From Gemmatimonadota bacterium (GTDB lineage: Bacteria > Gemmatimonadota > Gemmatimonadetes > Gemmatimonadales > Gemmatimonadaceae), in NCBI GenBank assembly GCA_027307165.1, contig DAHUXM010000020.1:62001-126000 (forward strand): a stretch of 64,000 nucleotides of DNA. Direction: 5' to 3'. This document shows, piece by piece, positions 42,249 to 52,564 of this stretch. Within the stretch, counting starts at the first letter, position 1. Each line of letters begins with the position of its first letter. A model generated the notes under the pieces. That model made no database searches and was not told where the DNA came from. It worked only from the letters and a program-made list of their open reading frames with translations. The translations under genes and the position numbers were made by a program.

Positions 42249-45200
42249 GTGGCCACAGCTACCCCCCCAAAAACCGAAAAAAACGTCCTCAAGCGCTTCC
42301 TCGCCTGGACCGGGACCGAAGATGATGGCGCTGGCGCCGCCCATCTCGTAGCTCCGATCCGAGGCGAGGTGCTCGGCGTCGAGCGACTCGCCGAGCGCGC
42401 ACGTGCGGTCGCGCGCCAGGAAAAGATCGGGCCGCCGCCGCTGCGACGCGGCCCAGGGCCGCTGCTTCGCAGACTGGACGACACCAGGACTGTACTGAAG
42501 CAGATCCAGCACGCACTGAGTGATGCTGCTGCACATGGCGTCGACATCTCATCGGCTGGCGAGTGGTTGCTGGACAACTACTACATCGTTCAGGAGCACA
42601 TGCGTGAGGTACGCACCGCGCTCCCGCACAAGTACTATCAGGAGCTGCCCAAGCTCGCGACCGGCACGCTGGCAGGGTATCCGCGTGTGTACGAGCTGGC
42701 GATCGAGCTCATCGGTCATACAGAAGGCAGACTCGATCTCGATAACATCACGTTGTTCACGCGTGAGTTTCAGCGCGTGTCGCAGCTCAAGCTGGGCGAG
42801 CTGTGGGCGATTCCGACGATGCTGCGGCTCGGCCTGGTCGAGAATATTCGCCGGATGGCACTGCGCACGGCTGCACGATTGGCGGAGGTGCAGGAAGCCG
42901 ACGTGTGGGCGACACGCATGCGCACTGCGAGCGCCGAGTCGTCGGATGCGTTGTCACAGGCGCTTTCGACATTCATAGATCACCATCCGCAACTGACGCC
43001 GACGTTCGTCGCGCGCTTTCTGGGACAGATACGCAGCTACCAGACGAATTTCACGCCTCTGGTGTGGCTGGAACAGTGGATCGCGGAAGACGGGCTCAGT
43101 GCCGAAGACGCCGTCACGCGCTCGAATCGTCGTATCGCGATAACGCAGGTCACCATCACGAACAGCATCCAGAGCCTGCGCATGATCGCGCGCCTGGACT
43201 GGAACGAGTTCGTCGAATCCCAGAGCGTGACGGAGAGACTGCTGCGCGACGATCCGGCTCACGTCTATGGCGACATGACGTTCGCGTCGCGCGACGAGTA
43301 CCGCCATGCAGTCGAGCAGATAGCCAAACGCACCAAGCGCGACGAGGACTCGATCGCCAACGAAGTGCTTGCCCTGGCGCGCGAGTATCCCGGCGATGCG
43401 CGCATGTCGCACGTGGGCCACTGGCTGATTGGCGAGGGCAGGCTCACCCTCGAGGAGCGCACTCAATACATCCCGACGATCGGCGAGCGCGTATATCGAT
43501 GGGCCAAGCGTCACCCGAGCATGATTTACTTCGGCGTGATATCGACGGTGACGCTGCTGGTGTTCGTCCTGATGCTGGAGATTGCTCCGATCGCGACGAC
43601 GGGCTACGCACTGCTGCTGATACTGCTGGTTGCGATTCCAGCGAGCGAGGTTGGTGTCGCGGTCGTGAACAAGTTGGTGACGGTGATCGTGCCGCCGCAC
43701 CTGCTTCCGAAGATGGATTATCGCGACGAGGGTATTCCCGCGCAAGCGCGAACCGCCGTCGTTGTTCCAACATTGTTCGCAACTGTTGCGTCGGTGCGCG
43801 AAGCTCTGGAGCATCTCGAGGTGCAGTATCTCGCGAATCCGGATCCGAATCTCCGTTTCGTCATCCTCAGCGATTTCACCGATGCCAGGACCGAGACTCT
43901 TGCCGGTGACGCGCACGTCGTGGACGCGATCGAGAGCGGCGTCAGGGGACTGAACGACAAGTACAGGACGCCAAGCGACGCCGGTCCATTTCTGATCTTC
44001 CATCGCGCGCGCAGGTGGAACGAGACCGAAGGCGTGTGGATGGGATGGGAGCGCAAGCGCGGCAAGCTCGCGGAGTTCAATCGCTTTCTGCGTGGCGGAT
44101 CCACTGACGCGTTCCCCGTGATTGCCGGCGATCCCTCGTGGCTCGTGGATGTGCGTTACGTCATAACGCTCGACTCCGACACGGTGCTTCCGCGCGGCGC
44201 AGCCGCACAGTTGGTCGGAACCATGGCGCATCCGCTGAATCGCGCCGAATACGATGAAACGCTCGGGCGTGTGACTCGCGGCTACGGGATTCTCCAGCCG
44301 CGCGTTGGTGTTGCGCTCACGAGCGCGTATCGCTCCAAGTTCGCAGCGATTCACTCGGGCCACCCCGGCGTCGATCCATACACGACAGCGGTGTCGGACG
44401 TGTATCAGGATCTGTACGGCGAGGGAAGCTTTACGGGCAAGGGGATCTACGACGTCAACGCATTCGAGGAAGCGACGCATGGTCGTTTTCCCGAGAATAC
44501 GTTGCTGAGCCACGATCTCATCGAAGGCACGTACACGCGCGCTGGTCTCGTCACCGACATCGAGCTCTACGACGACTATCCGACACGCTATCTCGCCTAC
44601 ACGCGCCGCAAGCACCGCTGGATTCGCGGCGACTGGCAGATCCTGAGCTGGCTGGGCGCAACGGTACCGGGTCCCGATGGTCTGGAGCCGAATCGACTAT
44701 CGACGCTCTCGCGCTGGAAGATCTTCGATAACCTGAGACGGTCGCTCGTAGAGATAGCGTTGCTGGTGTTGTTGCTCGTTGGCTGGTTCATCCTGCCTGG
44801 TTCGCCGATGCTATGGACGCTCGTCGTGCTGGGGTTCATCGCATTTCCGTGGCTGTTCTCGGCAGTACTCGAGATACTTCAGCCGCCGACCGACCAATCT
44901 CTGCAGGCGTACTACGGTGCAGTTGCGCGCGACATAATGGCGAACGCCGAGCAGTTCACCCTTGCGGTAACGTTTCTACCGCACCAGGCGTGGGTATCGG
45001 CGGACGCGATAGTGCGCACACTGGTACGCCTGTACGTGACGCACCGTCACATGCTCGAGTGGCAGACAGCGTCGCAGGTGGAACGCGCGATGCGCTCCGG
45101 TGCAGACCGCGAAGTGTATCGCCGCATGTGGCCCGCAGTGGTGATCGGTCTGCTTGCCGGCGTCGGTGCGATGGTGGGTGTGTACTATACAGGCGAGACT

Positions 45201-48200
45201 GTCGGATTACGCGTGTTGGCCGCTGCCGCAACGGTTCCGCTGGCGATCCTCTGGATTGTGTCGCCCAGCATCGCATCTGCTCTCTCCGCTCCGGCAATTC
45301 CGGGCGAGGTGAAGCTCGGCGAGGCGGAGCGCGCACGCGCCGAGCGGTATGCGCGATTGCACTGGGAGTTCTTCAATCACTTCGTGACCGAGCAGACGAG
45401 CTGGCTCGCGCCGGACAACTTTCAGGAAGATCCCGAGCCGGAAGTCGCCCTTCGCACGTCGCCGACCAACATCGGTCTTCAGCTGCTGGCGACGGTCAGC
45501 GCCGCCGACCTTGGCTTCATCACTCGGCAGGACATGATCGAGCGCCTGGAGCAGGTGTTCCGGTCACTGGACAAGATGAGCCGTTATCGGGGTCATTTCT
45601 TCAACTGGTACGACCTCACGACGCTGCAGGTGCTGGAGCCTGCGTACATATCGACTGTCGACAGCGGCAATCTGGCCGGCCACTTCATCGCACTGAAGCA
45701 GGCATGCATTCAGATAATCCACTCGCTGCAACCGCGCACGATCGAGATGGAAATTTCCGGCCATTCGCTCGCGGGTGGCATAGTCGCCGCCAGGTCGGGG
45801 GAGCGGATGCAGGGGACCGTGGCGCCGGGCGAGGATGTCGGCGACGAGTGCGCACGACTGCGCGCGATTGCGGATCGCGCATTTGCCTACGCGTCCGAGA
45901 TGGATTTTACATTCCTGTACGATGAGCGCAGGAAGCTGTTCTCCATCGGATATCATACGAGCGCCAGTTCGTTCGACAATTCATTCTACGATCTGCTTGC
46001 GTCCGAAGCACGCCTTGCTTCGTTCATAGCTATCGCCAAGGGCGACGTTCCGGTCGAGCACTGGTTTCATCTCGGACGCTCGCTCACGTCTGACAGGGGC
46101 ATCCGTGCTCTCGCTTCGTGGAGCGGCAGCATGTTCGAGTATCTCATGCCGGTGCTCGTGACGCAGTCGTACCCGTTCACGCTGCTGGATCAGACCTACC
46201 ACGGTGCAGTGCGACGACAGATTCTGTACGGTGCGGAGAGAAAGACGCCGTGGGGAGTATCCGAATCCGCATACAACATGCGCGACCGGAATCAGGTATA
46301 TCAGTACCGCGGTTTCGGTGTGCCGGATCTTGCGCTGAAGCGCGGGCTCAACAAGGACCTGGTCGTCGCGCCGTATGCGACCGTGCTCGCGATGTTGATC
46401 CAGCCGCATCAGGCAATCCGCAACCTCGCCCTGCTCGAGAGTGAAGGAGCCCTGGGGCCGTACGGCTTCCGTGACGCCATCGACTACACGCGTCCGGATC
46501 CGGGATCCACGCGCGCGGTGGTTGGAACGTACATGGCGCACCACATCGGGATGAGTCTGGTGGCACTCACCAACGCGTTGCAACGTCAGGTGTGGCAGCG
46601 ACGTTTTCATGCGGATCCGCTGGTCCGCTCAAACGACCTGGTTCTTCAGGAACGTATTCCACGACGCCTGGTAGTGCAGCGTACCGGCAACGAGGACGAG
46701 CCGGTCCCGACGACGCCGGTGGAAATCGCGAAGCCAGCCGTACGGGAAACGGACACGCCTTACACATCCCAGCCACGCATCGCGCTGCTCGGCAACGTTC
46801 CCTACACTACGCTCATCACCAACGCCGGCGGCGGTTACAGTCGTTACGGCAATATCGTGGTGACACGCTGGCGCCGCGACACGACGCGTGACAACCACGG
46901 CGAGTGGATATACGTCAAGGACATTACGAGTGGGCGTGTATGGAGCGCAGCCCATCAGCCGGTTGCCGTCGACGCTGACGCGTATCATGTCTCGTTTGCC
47001 AGTGATCGCGTCGAGTTCCACCGCCGGGATGGCGACGTTGACACGAGAATGGAGGTCGTGGTATCGTCGGACGACGCCGCGGAAGTCAGACGCGTGACGA
47101 TCACCAACAGGTCCGCCGTGACGCGCGAGTTCGAGCTCACGAGCTACGCCGAGATCGTGTTGCAGTCGCTCGACACGGACAGACAACACCCCGCGTTCGG
47201 CAATCTCTTTGTCCAGACGGAGTGGGTCGGCGAGCATTCGGCGATCATTGCAACGCGTCGCCCACGCGCGTCGGACGAGAAGGTCTATTGGGGGGCGCAC
47301 GTCGTGGCGACAGGTCCCGAGCGCGTCGGCAGTGTGAGTTACGAGACCGACCGTGCAAAGTTCATTGGTCGCGGGAAATCCGTGCGACATCCCGATGCAA
47401 TGGAAGATGCCGGCAGTCTGTCCAATTCCGCCGGCGCTCCGCTCGATCCGATCTTCTCGCTCCGCGTTCGCATTCGTGTGGCGCCCGGTAAATCCGTCCC
47501 TGTGAGCTTCACCACGCTCGTTGCAGAGACACGCGAGCGGGCTGTGGAGCTTTCGGACCTGTACGATGATCCGTTCAGTGCGCGCCGCGCACTGGATCTG
47601 AGCTGGGCTCAGGCACAGGCAGAGCTGCGCGACCTGGGGATTGCGCCGAGTGATGCTGCCGTGTATCAGCAGTTCGCCGGATACCTGATCTATCCGCATC
47701 CGCAATTGCGGCCGACCGGTACCGAGCTGCGCGACAACACGCGCGGACAGCAGTCGCTATGGCCACTCGGGATATCCGGTGACAACCCGATCCTGCTTGC
47801 GACCATCGACGCACCGGAGGGAATGCCGAGCATCCGGCAACTGCTGCAGGCGCACCATTACTGGAGATTGAAGGGCCTCAAATCGGATCTCGTCATTCTG
47901 AACGAGCGACCGCCGTCCTACCTGCAGGAATTGAACGACACGCTCACGTCGACGGTCATGGCGTCGAGCGAGGCCGCGCTGATCGATCGCTCCGGCGGTG
48001 TGTTCATCCGCCGTACCGACGTACTCAAGCCAGCAGACGTCGCACTGATCCGCGCGATGGCGCGCGTGCATGTTGCATGTGATGGGCTGGGGCTGGGATC
48101 CCTGCTCGAATTTGCCGATGACACGAAGGAATACGCCGGAAGCCCGGACGCTCCGGTACCGCCGCGATATGCGCGTCGTACTGCAGATCGCCATGTGTCG

Positions 48201-50612
48201 CTGGTGCCGTCGGATTCACCAGTTACCAATGGTTTCGGATTCTTCAACGACGCCGGCGAGTACGAGCTGCGGTTGTACGGCACCGAGCTGCCGCCGGCAC
48301 CGTGGGCGAACGTCATAGCGAATCCTGCGGCAGGCTTCGTCATAACGGAAAGTGGCAGCAGCTGCACCTGGGCTGAAAGCAGCTTTTTTTATCGCATAAC
48401 TCCCTGGCACAACGATCCCGTCCGTGATCCATGCAGCGACTGCATCTACCTGCGCGACGACGAGACCGGTGATGTCTGGACTGCGACACCAGCTCCGATC
48501 CGCGAGATGACCGAATACGTCGTCAAGCATGGCGCTGGCTACTCGATCTTCGACCATCAACACGCGGACATACATACGTCCGTGAAGATCGCGATGGCAA
48601 CGGACGATCCGGTAAAGGTGAGCGTACTCAGGATCACCAACAACGGCCGATCGCCAAAACGCATCACGGTGACGAGCTACGTCGAATGGGTGCTCGGCGT
48701 TTCGCGCGACCTGACGCAGCAGCATGTGTACACTTCCTACGACACTGACACCGCATCCATCTTCGGACAGAACTTCTTCGATCAGGAATACTCCGATCTC
48801 GTTGCGTTCCTTGCAATGAGCGGTGATGTGACGAGCTACACGGCGGACCGGCGCGAATTCATTGGACGGAATGGAACGCCTGCCCGCCCCGCGGCTCTGT
48901 CGAAGGCGGCGCTTGGCGAGTCGGTCGGCGAGGTGGTCGATCCGTGTGGCGCGCTGCAGACGAGCGTTACAGTACATCCCGGCGAGACTGCGGAAGTAGT
49001 CGTGCTGCTCGGCGCAAACTCTTCGATGGATGAGGCGCGAACGCTCATCCGCAGGTACAGAACGGTGGAAAGCTCCGTTGCCGAGGTGGATCGCTCGGGC
49101 AAGGCATGGCAGGCCAGGCTCGCGACTATCAAGGTCAGGACACCGGATGAATCGTTCGACCGGATCGAGAACGGGTGGTTGTTGTACCAGGCTCTGTCAT
49201 GCCGGATGTGGGGACGCACGGCGCTGTATCAATCCAGTGGTGCGTACGGATTCAGGGATCAGCTGCAGGACTGCATGGCGTTTCTGTACACCGACGTTCC
49301 CGTTGCACGCGCTCACATCCTGCGCTCCGCCAGCCGGCAGTTCGTGGAAGGCGACGTGCAACACTGGTGGCATCCCAAGAGCGGCCGCGGAGTTCGGACG
49401 CGGTTCTCGGATGACCTGGTATGGTTGCCGTTCGTCGTGGCGCATTACACGGAAGTGACCGGCGACAACGCGGTTCTGGACGAGCAGGTGAGATTCATAA
49501 CGATGCGTCAGCTCGCTCCCGACGAGCACGAGCTGTACGACAAGCCGGATATATCGGACGAGAGCGCGACCATATATGAGCACTGCGTGCGCGCGCTGCG
49601 CAAGGCGTCCACATTCGGGCAACACGATCTACCGTTGATCGGAAGCGGCGACTGGAACGACGGGTACAGCCGGGTCGGGATCGGAGGGAAGGGAGTGAGC
49701 GTCTGGCTCGCTTGGTTCCTCATCGCGACGCTGAAGCGCTTCGCCGAGATCAGCGCATCGCGTGGCGATACGGGAACGCACGACGATTTCCTTGCGATAG
49801 CGGAGCGTTACCGGAACGGAATCGAAACCAACACATGGGATGGCGACTGGTACGTTCGCGCGTACTACGACGACGGTTATCCGCTCGGCTCGAGCAAGAG
49901 CGACGAAGCCAAGATCGATTCCATCGCGCAGAGCTGGAGCGTTCTCTCCGGAGCGGGACATCCGCAACGTGCGCAGTCGGCGATGGTATCCGTCGACCAG
50001 CACCTCGTCCGCAACGACGCGCAGCTGGTCATGCTGCTCACACCGCCATTCGACAAGACCACCCACGATCCTGGCTACATCAAGGGCTATCTACCCGGTG
50101 TACGCGAGAACGGCGCGCAGTACACGCACGCAGCTACGTGGGTGATCTGGGCGCAGGTGATGAACGGCAACGGCGCGCACGCGTTCGATCTGTTCCAGAT
50201 GCTGAATCCTGTGATGCACTCGAATACGAGAGAGGCCGTCGAGAGCTACAAGGTCGAGCCTTACGTGGTCGTGGCCGACATCTACACCGCCGACCAGCAT
50301 CTCGGACGCGGTGGCTGGACGTGGTACACGGGCAGCGCGAGCTGGTACTATCGCACGGGTCTCGAAGGGATACTCGGCTTCACCAAGCGCGGTGATCGAC
50401 TCACGATGAATCCGTGCATTCCGCCCACCTGGGATGGATTCACGATCGAATACATCTACCAGTCGGCAACATACACGATCGAGGTGCGCAATCCGGCGCA
50501 TGTCCAGCGGGGCGTGAAGAGCGTAACCCTGGACGCTGCTGCGGTGACAGATGGAGCCGTGCAGTTGCGCGACGACGGGGCGCACCACACGGTTGTCGTG
50601 GAGATGGGGTGA
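42249..50612 (+). CDS. ndvB: Cyclic beta-1,2-glucan synthetase
   Basis: A 2,787-residue inner-membrane enzyme that makes periplasmic cyclic beta-1,2-glucans from UDP-glucose. GTG 42249 is the only usable start near the N-terminus. Order of parts: helical cytoplasmic region to about 420; membrane helices about 425-482; GT84/GT2-like transferase domain with VITLDSDTVLPRG (DxD near 642) and RKHRWIRGDWQ near 790; further helices around 835-880 and 960-1015; a glucoamylase-like domain about 1040-1450 (GHFFNWYDLTTLQVL, TPWGVSESAYN); two beta-supersandwich segments starting near 1515 and 1975; and a GH94 phosphorylase-like catalytic domain with GSGDWNDG near 2465, which sets ring size. The length is normal for NdvB/ChvB. 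No exporter (ndvA) is adjacent. Confidence 0.93.
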   Translation: MATATPPKTEKNVLKRFLAWTGTEDDGAGAAHLVAPIRGEVLGVERLAERARAVARQEKIGPPPLRRGPGPLLRRLDDTRTVLKQIQHALSDAAAHGVDISSAGEWLLDNYYIVQEHMREVRTALPHKYYQELPKLATGTLAGYPRVYELAIELIGHTEGRLDLDNITLFTREFQRVSQLKLGELWAIPTMLRLGLVENIRRMALRTAARLAEVQEADVWATRMRTASAESSDALSQALSTFIDHHPQLTPTFVARFLGQIRSYQTNFTPLVWLEQWIAEDGLSAEDAVTRSNRRIAITQVTITNSIQSLRMIARLDWNEFVESQSVTERLLRDDPAHVYGDMTFASRDEYRHAVEQIAKRTKRDEDSIANEVLALAREYPGDARMSHVGHWLIGEGRLTLEERTQYIPTIGERVYRWAKRHPSMIYFGVISTVTLLVFVLMLEIAPIATTGYALLLILLVAIPASEVGVAVVNKLVTVIVPPHLLPKMDYRDEGIPAQARTAVVVPTLFATVASVREALEHLEVQYLANPDPNLRFVILSDFTDARTETLAGDAHVVDAIESGVRGLNDKYRTPSDAGPFLIFHRARRWNETEGVWMGWERKRGKLAEFNRFLRGGSTDAFPVIAGDPSWLVDVRYVITLDSDTVLPRGAAAQLVGTMAHPLNRAEYDETLGRVTRGYGILQPRVGVALTSAYRSKFAAIHSGHPGVDPYTTAVSDVYQDLYGEGSFTGKGIYDVNAFEEATHGRFPENTLLSHDLIEGTYTRAGLVTDIELYDDYPTRYLAYTRRKHRWIRGDWQILSWLGATVPGPDGLEPNRLSTLSRWKIFDNLRRSLVEIALLVLLLVGWFILPGSPMLWTLVVLGFIAFPWLFSAVLEILQPPTDQSLQAYYGAVARDIMANAEQFTLAVTFLPHQAWVSADAIVRTLVRLYVTHRHMLEWQTASQVERAMRSGADREVYRRMWPAVVIGLLAGVGAMVGVYYTGETVGLRVLAAAATVPLAILWIVSPSIASALSAPAIPGEVKLGEAERARAERYARLHWEFFNHFVTEQTSWLAPDNFQEDPEPEVALRTSPTNIGLQLLATVSAADLGFITRQDMIERLEQVFRSLDKMSRYRGHFFNWYDLTTLQVLEPAYISTVDSGNLAGHFIALKQACIQIIHSLQPRTIEMEISGHSLAGGIVAARSGERMQGTVAPGEDVGDECARLRAIADRAFAYASEMDFTFLYDERRKLFSIGYHTSASSFDNSFYDLLASEARLASFIAIAKGDVPVEHWFHLGRSLTSDRGIRALASWSGSMFEYLMPVLVTQSYPFTLLDQTYHGAVRRQILYGAERKTPWGVSESAYNMRDRNQVYQYRGFGVPDLALKRGLNKDLVVAPYATVLAMLIQPHQAIRNLALLESEGALGPYGFRDAIDYTRPDPGSTRAVVGTYMAHHIGMSLVALTNALQRQVWQRRFHADPLVRSNDLVLQERIPRRLVVQRTGNEDEPVPTTPVEIAKPAVRETDTPYTSQPRIALLGNVPYTTLITNAGGGYSRYGNIVVTRWRRDTTRDNHGEWIYVKDITSGRVWSAAHQPVAVDADAYHVSFASDRVEFHRRDGDVDTRMEVVVSSDDAAEVRRVTITNRSAVTREFELTSYAEIVLQSLDTDRQHPAFGNLFVQTEWVGEHSAIIATRRPRASDEKVYWGAHVVATGPERVGSVSYETDRAKFIGRGKSVRHPDAMEDAGSLSNSAGAPLDPIFSLRVRIRVAPGKSVPVSFTTLVAETRERAVELSDLYDDPFSARRALDLSWAQAQAELRDLGIAPSDAAVYQQFAGYLIYPHPQLRPTGTELRDNTRGQQSLWPLGISGDNPILLATIDAPEGMPSIRQLLQAHHYWRLKGLKSDLVILNERPPSYLQELNDTLTSTVMASSEAALIDRSGGVFIRRTDVLKPADVALIRAMARVHVACDGLGLGSLLEFADDTKEYAGSPDAPVPPRYARRTADRHVSLVPSDSPVTNGFGFFNDAGEYELRLYGTELPPAPWANVIANPAAGFVITESGSSCTWAESSFFYRITPWHNDPVRDPCSDCIYLRDDETGDVWTATPAPIREMTEYVVKHGAGYSIFDHQHADIHTSVKIAMATDDPVKVSVLRITNNGRSPKRITVTSYVEWVLGVSRDLTQQHVYTSYDTDTASIFGQNFFDQEYSDLVAFLAMSGDVTSYTADRREFIGRNGTPARPAALSKAALGESVGEVVDPCGALQTSVTVHPGETAEVVVLLGANSSMDEARTLIRRYRTVESSVAEVDRSGKAWQARLATIKVRTPDESFDRIENGWLLYQALSCRMWGRTALYQSSGAYGFRDQLQDCMAFLYTDVPVARAHILRSASRQFVEGDVQHWWHPKSGRGVRTRFSDDLVWLPFVVAHYTEVTGDNAVLDEQVRFITMRQLAPDEHELYDKPDISDESATIYEHCVRALRKASTFGQHDLPLIGSGDWNDGYSRVGIGGKGVSVWLAWFLIATLKRFAEISASRGDTGTHDDFLAIAERYRNGIETNTWDGDWYVRAYYDDGYPLGSSKSDEAKIDSIAQSWSVLSGAGHPQRAQSAMVSVDQHLVRNDAQLVMLLTPPFDKTTHDPGYIKGYLPGVRENGAQYTHAATWVIWAQVMNGNGAHAFDLFQMLNPVMHSNTREAVESYKVEPYVVVADIYTADQHLGRGGWTWYTGSASWYYRTGLEGILGFTKRGDRLTMNPCIPPTWDGFTIEYIYQSATYTIEVRNPAHVQRGVKSVTLDAAAVTDGAVQLRDDGAHHTVVVEMG

Positions 50613-50630
50613 CGTTGATGCATGGGCAGT

Positions 50631-50654
50631 AGGGCAGGCACGGGGGCCTGCCCT
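50631..50654. terminator. Hairpin between ndvB and the convergent oxidoreductase gene
   Basis: AGGGCAGGC (50631-50639) pairs exactly with GCCTGCCCT (50646-50654) across a 6-base loop. It starts 19 bases after the ndvB stop and touches the stop of the opposite gene, so it could end both transcripts. No long T-run follows. Confidence 0.5.
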
Positions 50655-52189
50655 TATGGCCGCGCAGGCTCCAGGTCCGCGATCGCAGGCCCGTTCACTA
50701 CCTTGCCATACGGATCGAAGCGGGAGCCATGGCAGGGACAGTCCCACGTCTTTTCGGTGTCGTTCCAATCGACGATACAGTAAAGATGTGTGCAGACTGC
50801 GGAACATTCGTTGACTTCGCCGAACGCATCCTTGTAAACCGCGATCTTGTGCATGCCGCGACGTATGACCGCGCCCGAATTGTTGGGAATCTCGTCAGCG
50901 CTCCCAGCGTCGCCCGGTGTTATCCAGCTCGAATATTGTTCCGCCACATTCAGGTTTTCGCGAGCGAAATGCGGCGCCGCGCGCAGTGCTATGCGGCTGG
51001 GATCGTAAATGTCCGTCCACGGATTCGGGACACCCATGATCAGATCCGTGAGAAGGATGCCGCCAATCGTGCCGTGTGTGATCCCGTGCCCTGAATCGCC
51101 AGTGATGATGTAGATGTGCTCGTCGGCACCGGGATTCTTTCCGATGAATGCAAGACTGTCCACCGGCTCCAGAACCTGTCCCGACCAGCGATACAGGAGG
51201 TCCTGCGCCATGGGAAAGCGCTCGCGCCCCCATCGTTCGAGACGTGCGAAGCGTTGTTCCATGTCCTGCGCCTGACCGGTCTTGTGGTCTTCTCCACCAA
51301 CGATGAGCACTTCGTAATCGGCGTCCGGCCTGTCCGCGGAATGCACGCGGACGTAATGATACGGATCGGCAGTGTCCCACAGAAGCATGTGCGGGATTGC
51401 GTCGGACGGCACGCGCAGTGCCACCACGTACGTGCGATACGCGGCCTGTTTGGTGTGCATGACCATCCAGTCGTTCACCGGCGAGTTGGTGGCGACGACG
51501 ACGTCATCGGCAATGATGGTGTACCCGTCGGCGGTAATCACCGTCGCGGGCGTGCCATCCTCGATGCTTCTCGCTTTTGTCCCTGAGTAGATCCGGCCGC
51601 CATCGCGTGTAATGGCGCGTGCGAGTCCATTCAGATATCGCAATGCATGAAACTGCGCCTGACGTGGAAACCGAAGTGCGACGCCAGTGTCGAATGCGTC
51701 GAGCGGTGCGCACTCGACCAGCTCCGTATCGGCGAGACCTGCCTGATGACTGGCTTCCAGCTCGTCCGTAAGGAGCTCGCTCTTTCCTTCATTGTGGAGA
51801 AAGAGAAATCCGTCCACACGCTCGAAATCGCAATCGATCCCTTCCAGCTCGGCGATGGCTTCAATCCGCTGGATCGCGGCCGTATGCGAATCGGCGGCAT
51901 GCCGAGCCCCTTCATCACCGAAAAGTGTGGCGAGATTGGAATAGCGATCGTCGAGCGCATTGGAGATGTGCGCAGTGGTTCGCCCCGTCTCGCCACTGCC
52001 TACCGGGCCATCGTCGATGACGATCACCGCCTTGCCGGCACGCGTGAGGAGATAGGCGGTGGTCAAACCGGATATGCCGGCGCCGATGATACAAACGTGC
52101 GCGCGTTCATCACTCTCGAGCGGCGGGAACGAGAGGACTTCGGCCGTGTCCATCCAGAGAGATTCGGTCGCGCCGGAACCGGAGTACAT
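50654..52189 (-). CDS. FAD-dependent oxidoreductase (DadA-like) with C-terminal Rieske [2Fe-2S] domain
   Basis: A 511-residue fusion. The FAD-binding GxGxxG is CIIGAGISGLTTAYLL at residues 33-48, with the second strand VIVIDDGPVGSGETGRTTAH. The DAO core includes GYTIIADDVVVATNSPV and YIITGDSGHGITHGTIGG. The last 80 residues are a Rieske domain with ligands Cys466, His468, Cys484 and His487 (VCTHLYC and DCPCHGSRF). This DAO-Rieske fusion is widespread among soil bacteria; the substrate is not established. It is convergent with ndvB and divergent from the DUF3006 gene. Confidence 0.9.
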   Translation of the reverse strand: MYSGSGATESLWMDTAEVLSFPPLESDERAHVCIIGAGISGLTTAYLLTRAGKAVIVIDDGPVGSGETGRTTAHISNALDDRYSNLATLFGDEGARHAADSHTAAIQRIEAIAELEGIDCDFERVDGFLFLHNEGKSELLTDELEASHQAGLADTELVECAPLDAFDTGVALRFPRQAQFHALRYLNGLARAITRDGGRIYSGTKARSIEDGTPATVITADGYTIIADDVVVATNSPVNDWMVMHTKQAAYRTYVVALRVPSDAIPHMLLWDTADPYHYVRVHSADRPDADYEVLIVGGEDHKTGQAQDMEQRFARLERWGRERFPMAQDLLYRWSGQVLEPVDSLAFIGKNPGADEHIYIITGDSGHGITHGTIGGILLTDLIMGVPNPWTDIYDPSRIALRAAPHFARENLNVAEQYSSWITPGDAGSADEIPNNSGAVIRRGMHKIAVYKDAFGEVNECSAVCTHLYCIVDWNDTEKTWDCPCHGSRFDPYGKVVNGPAIADLEPARP

Positions 52190-52267
52190 GACTTGTCAGG
52201 GGTTCGAGGTCTTCGTTGGATATCTTTCCCCAGAGCATTCGGTATGCCACCTCCGCGCGGAGTACAA

Positions 52268-52543
52268 ATGACCGACTCGAACTCGCCTTCCCCGCCAGCG
52301 CACGGCGGATCCAGCAGCACCTGGGTCATCGACCAGATCGAGAACGGCGTAGCCGCCGTCGAAATCAACGGCAATCACGTTGTCACCATGCCGATCGACG
52401 TGTTGCCAAAAGGGGTAAACGAAGGTGACGTGTTGCGCGTCACCATAGCACAGGATCCGGCGGAGCTGGCGCGACGCCTCGCGAAGTCGGCCGCTCAGGT
52501 GGCGAAGGGCGGGACCGGCGGCAAGGGTAACATCACGCTCTAG
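52268..52543 (+). CDS. DUF3006 protein
   Basis: A 91-residue soluble protein starting at ATG 52268. STWVIDQIENGVAAVEINGNHVVTMPIDVLPKGVNEGDVLRVTI is the DUF3006 signature, a small beta-barrel-like domain. In Firmicutes such proteins are often encoded next to ComEC-like metallo-beta-lactamase hydrolases, and here such a gene ends 21 bases away on the opposite strand. Function unknown. Confidence 0.85.
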   Translation: MTDSNSPSPPAHGGSSSTWVIDQIENGVAAVEINGNHVVTMPIDVLPKGVNEGDVLRVTIAQDPAELARRLAKSAAQVAKGGTGGKGNITL

Positions 52544-52564
52544 ACACTCGACCGTGTCCGGCGG

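Noticed and set aside
42954-44615. Antisense frame of 553 codons within the glucan synthetase gene
   Set aside because: High GC leaves long open frames opposite real genes. The product is His/Arg-rich with no domain, while the sense strand is a conserved enzyme.
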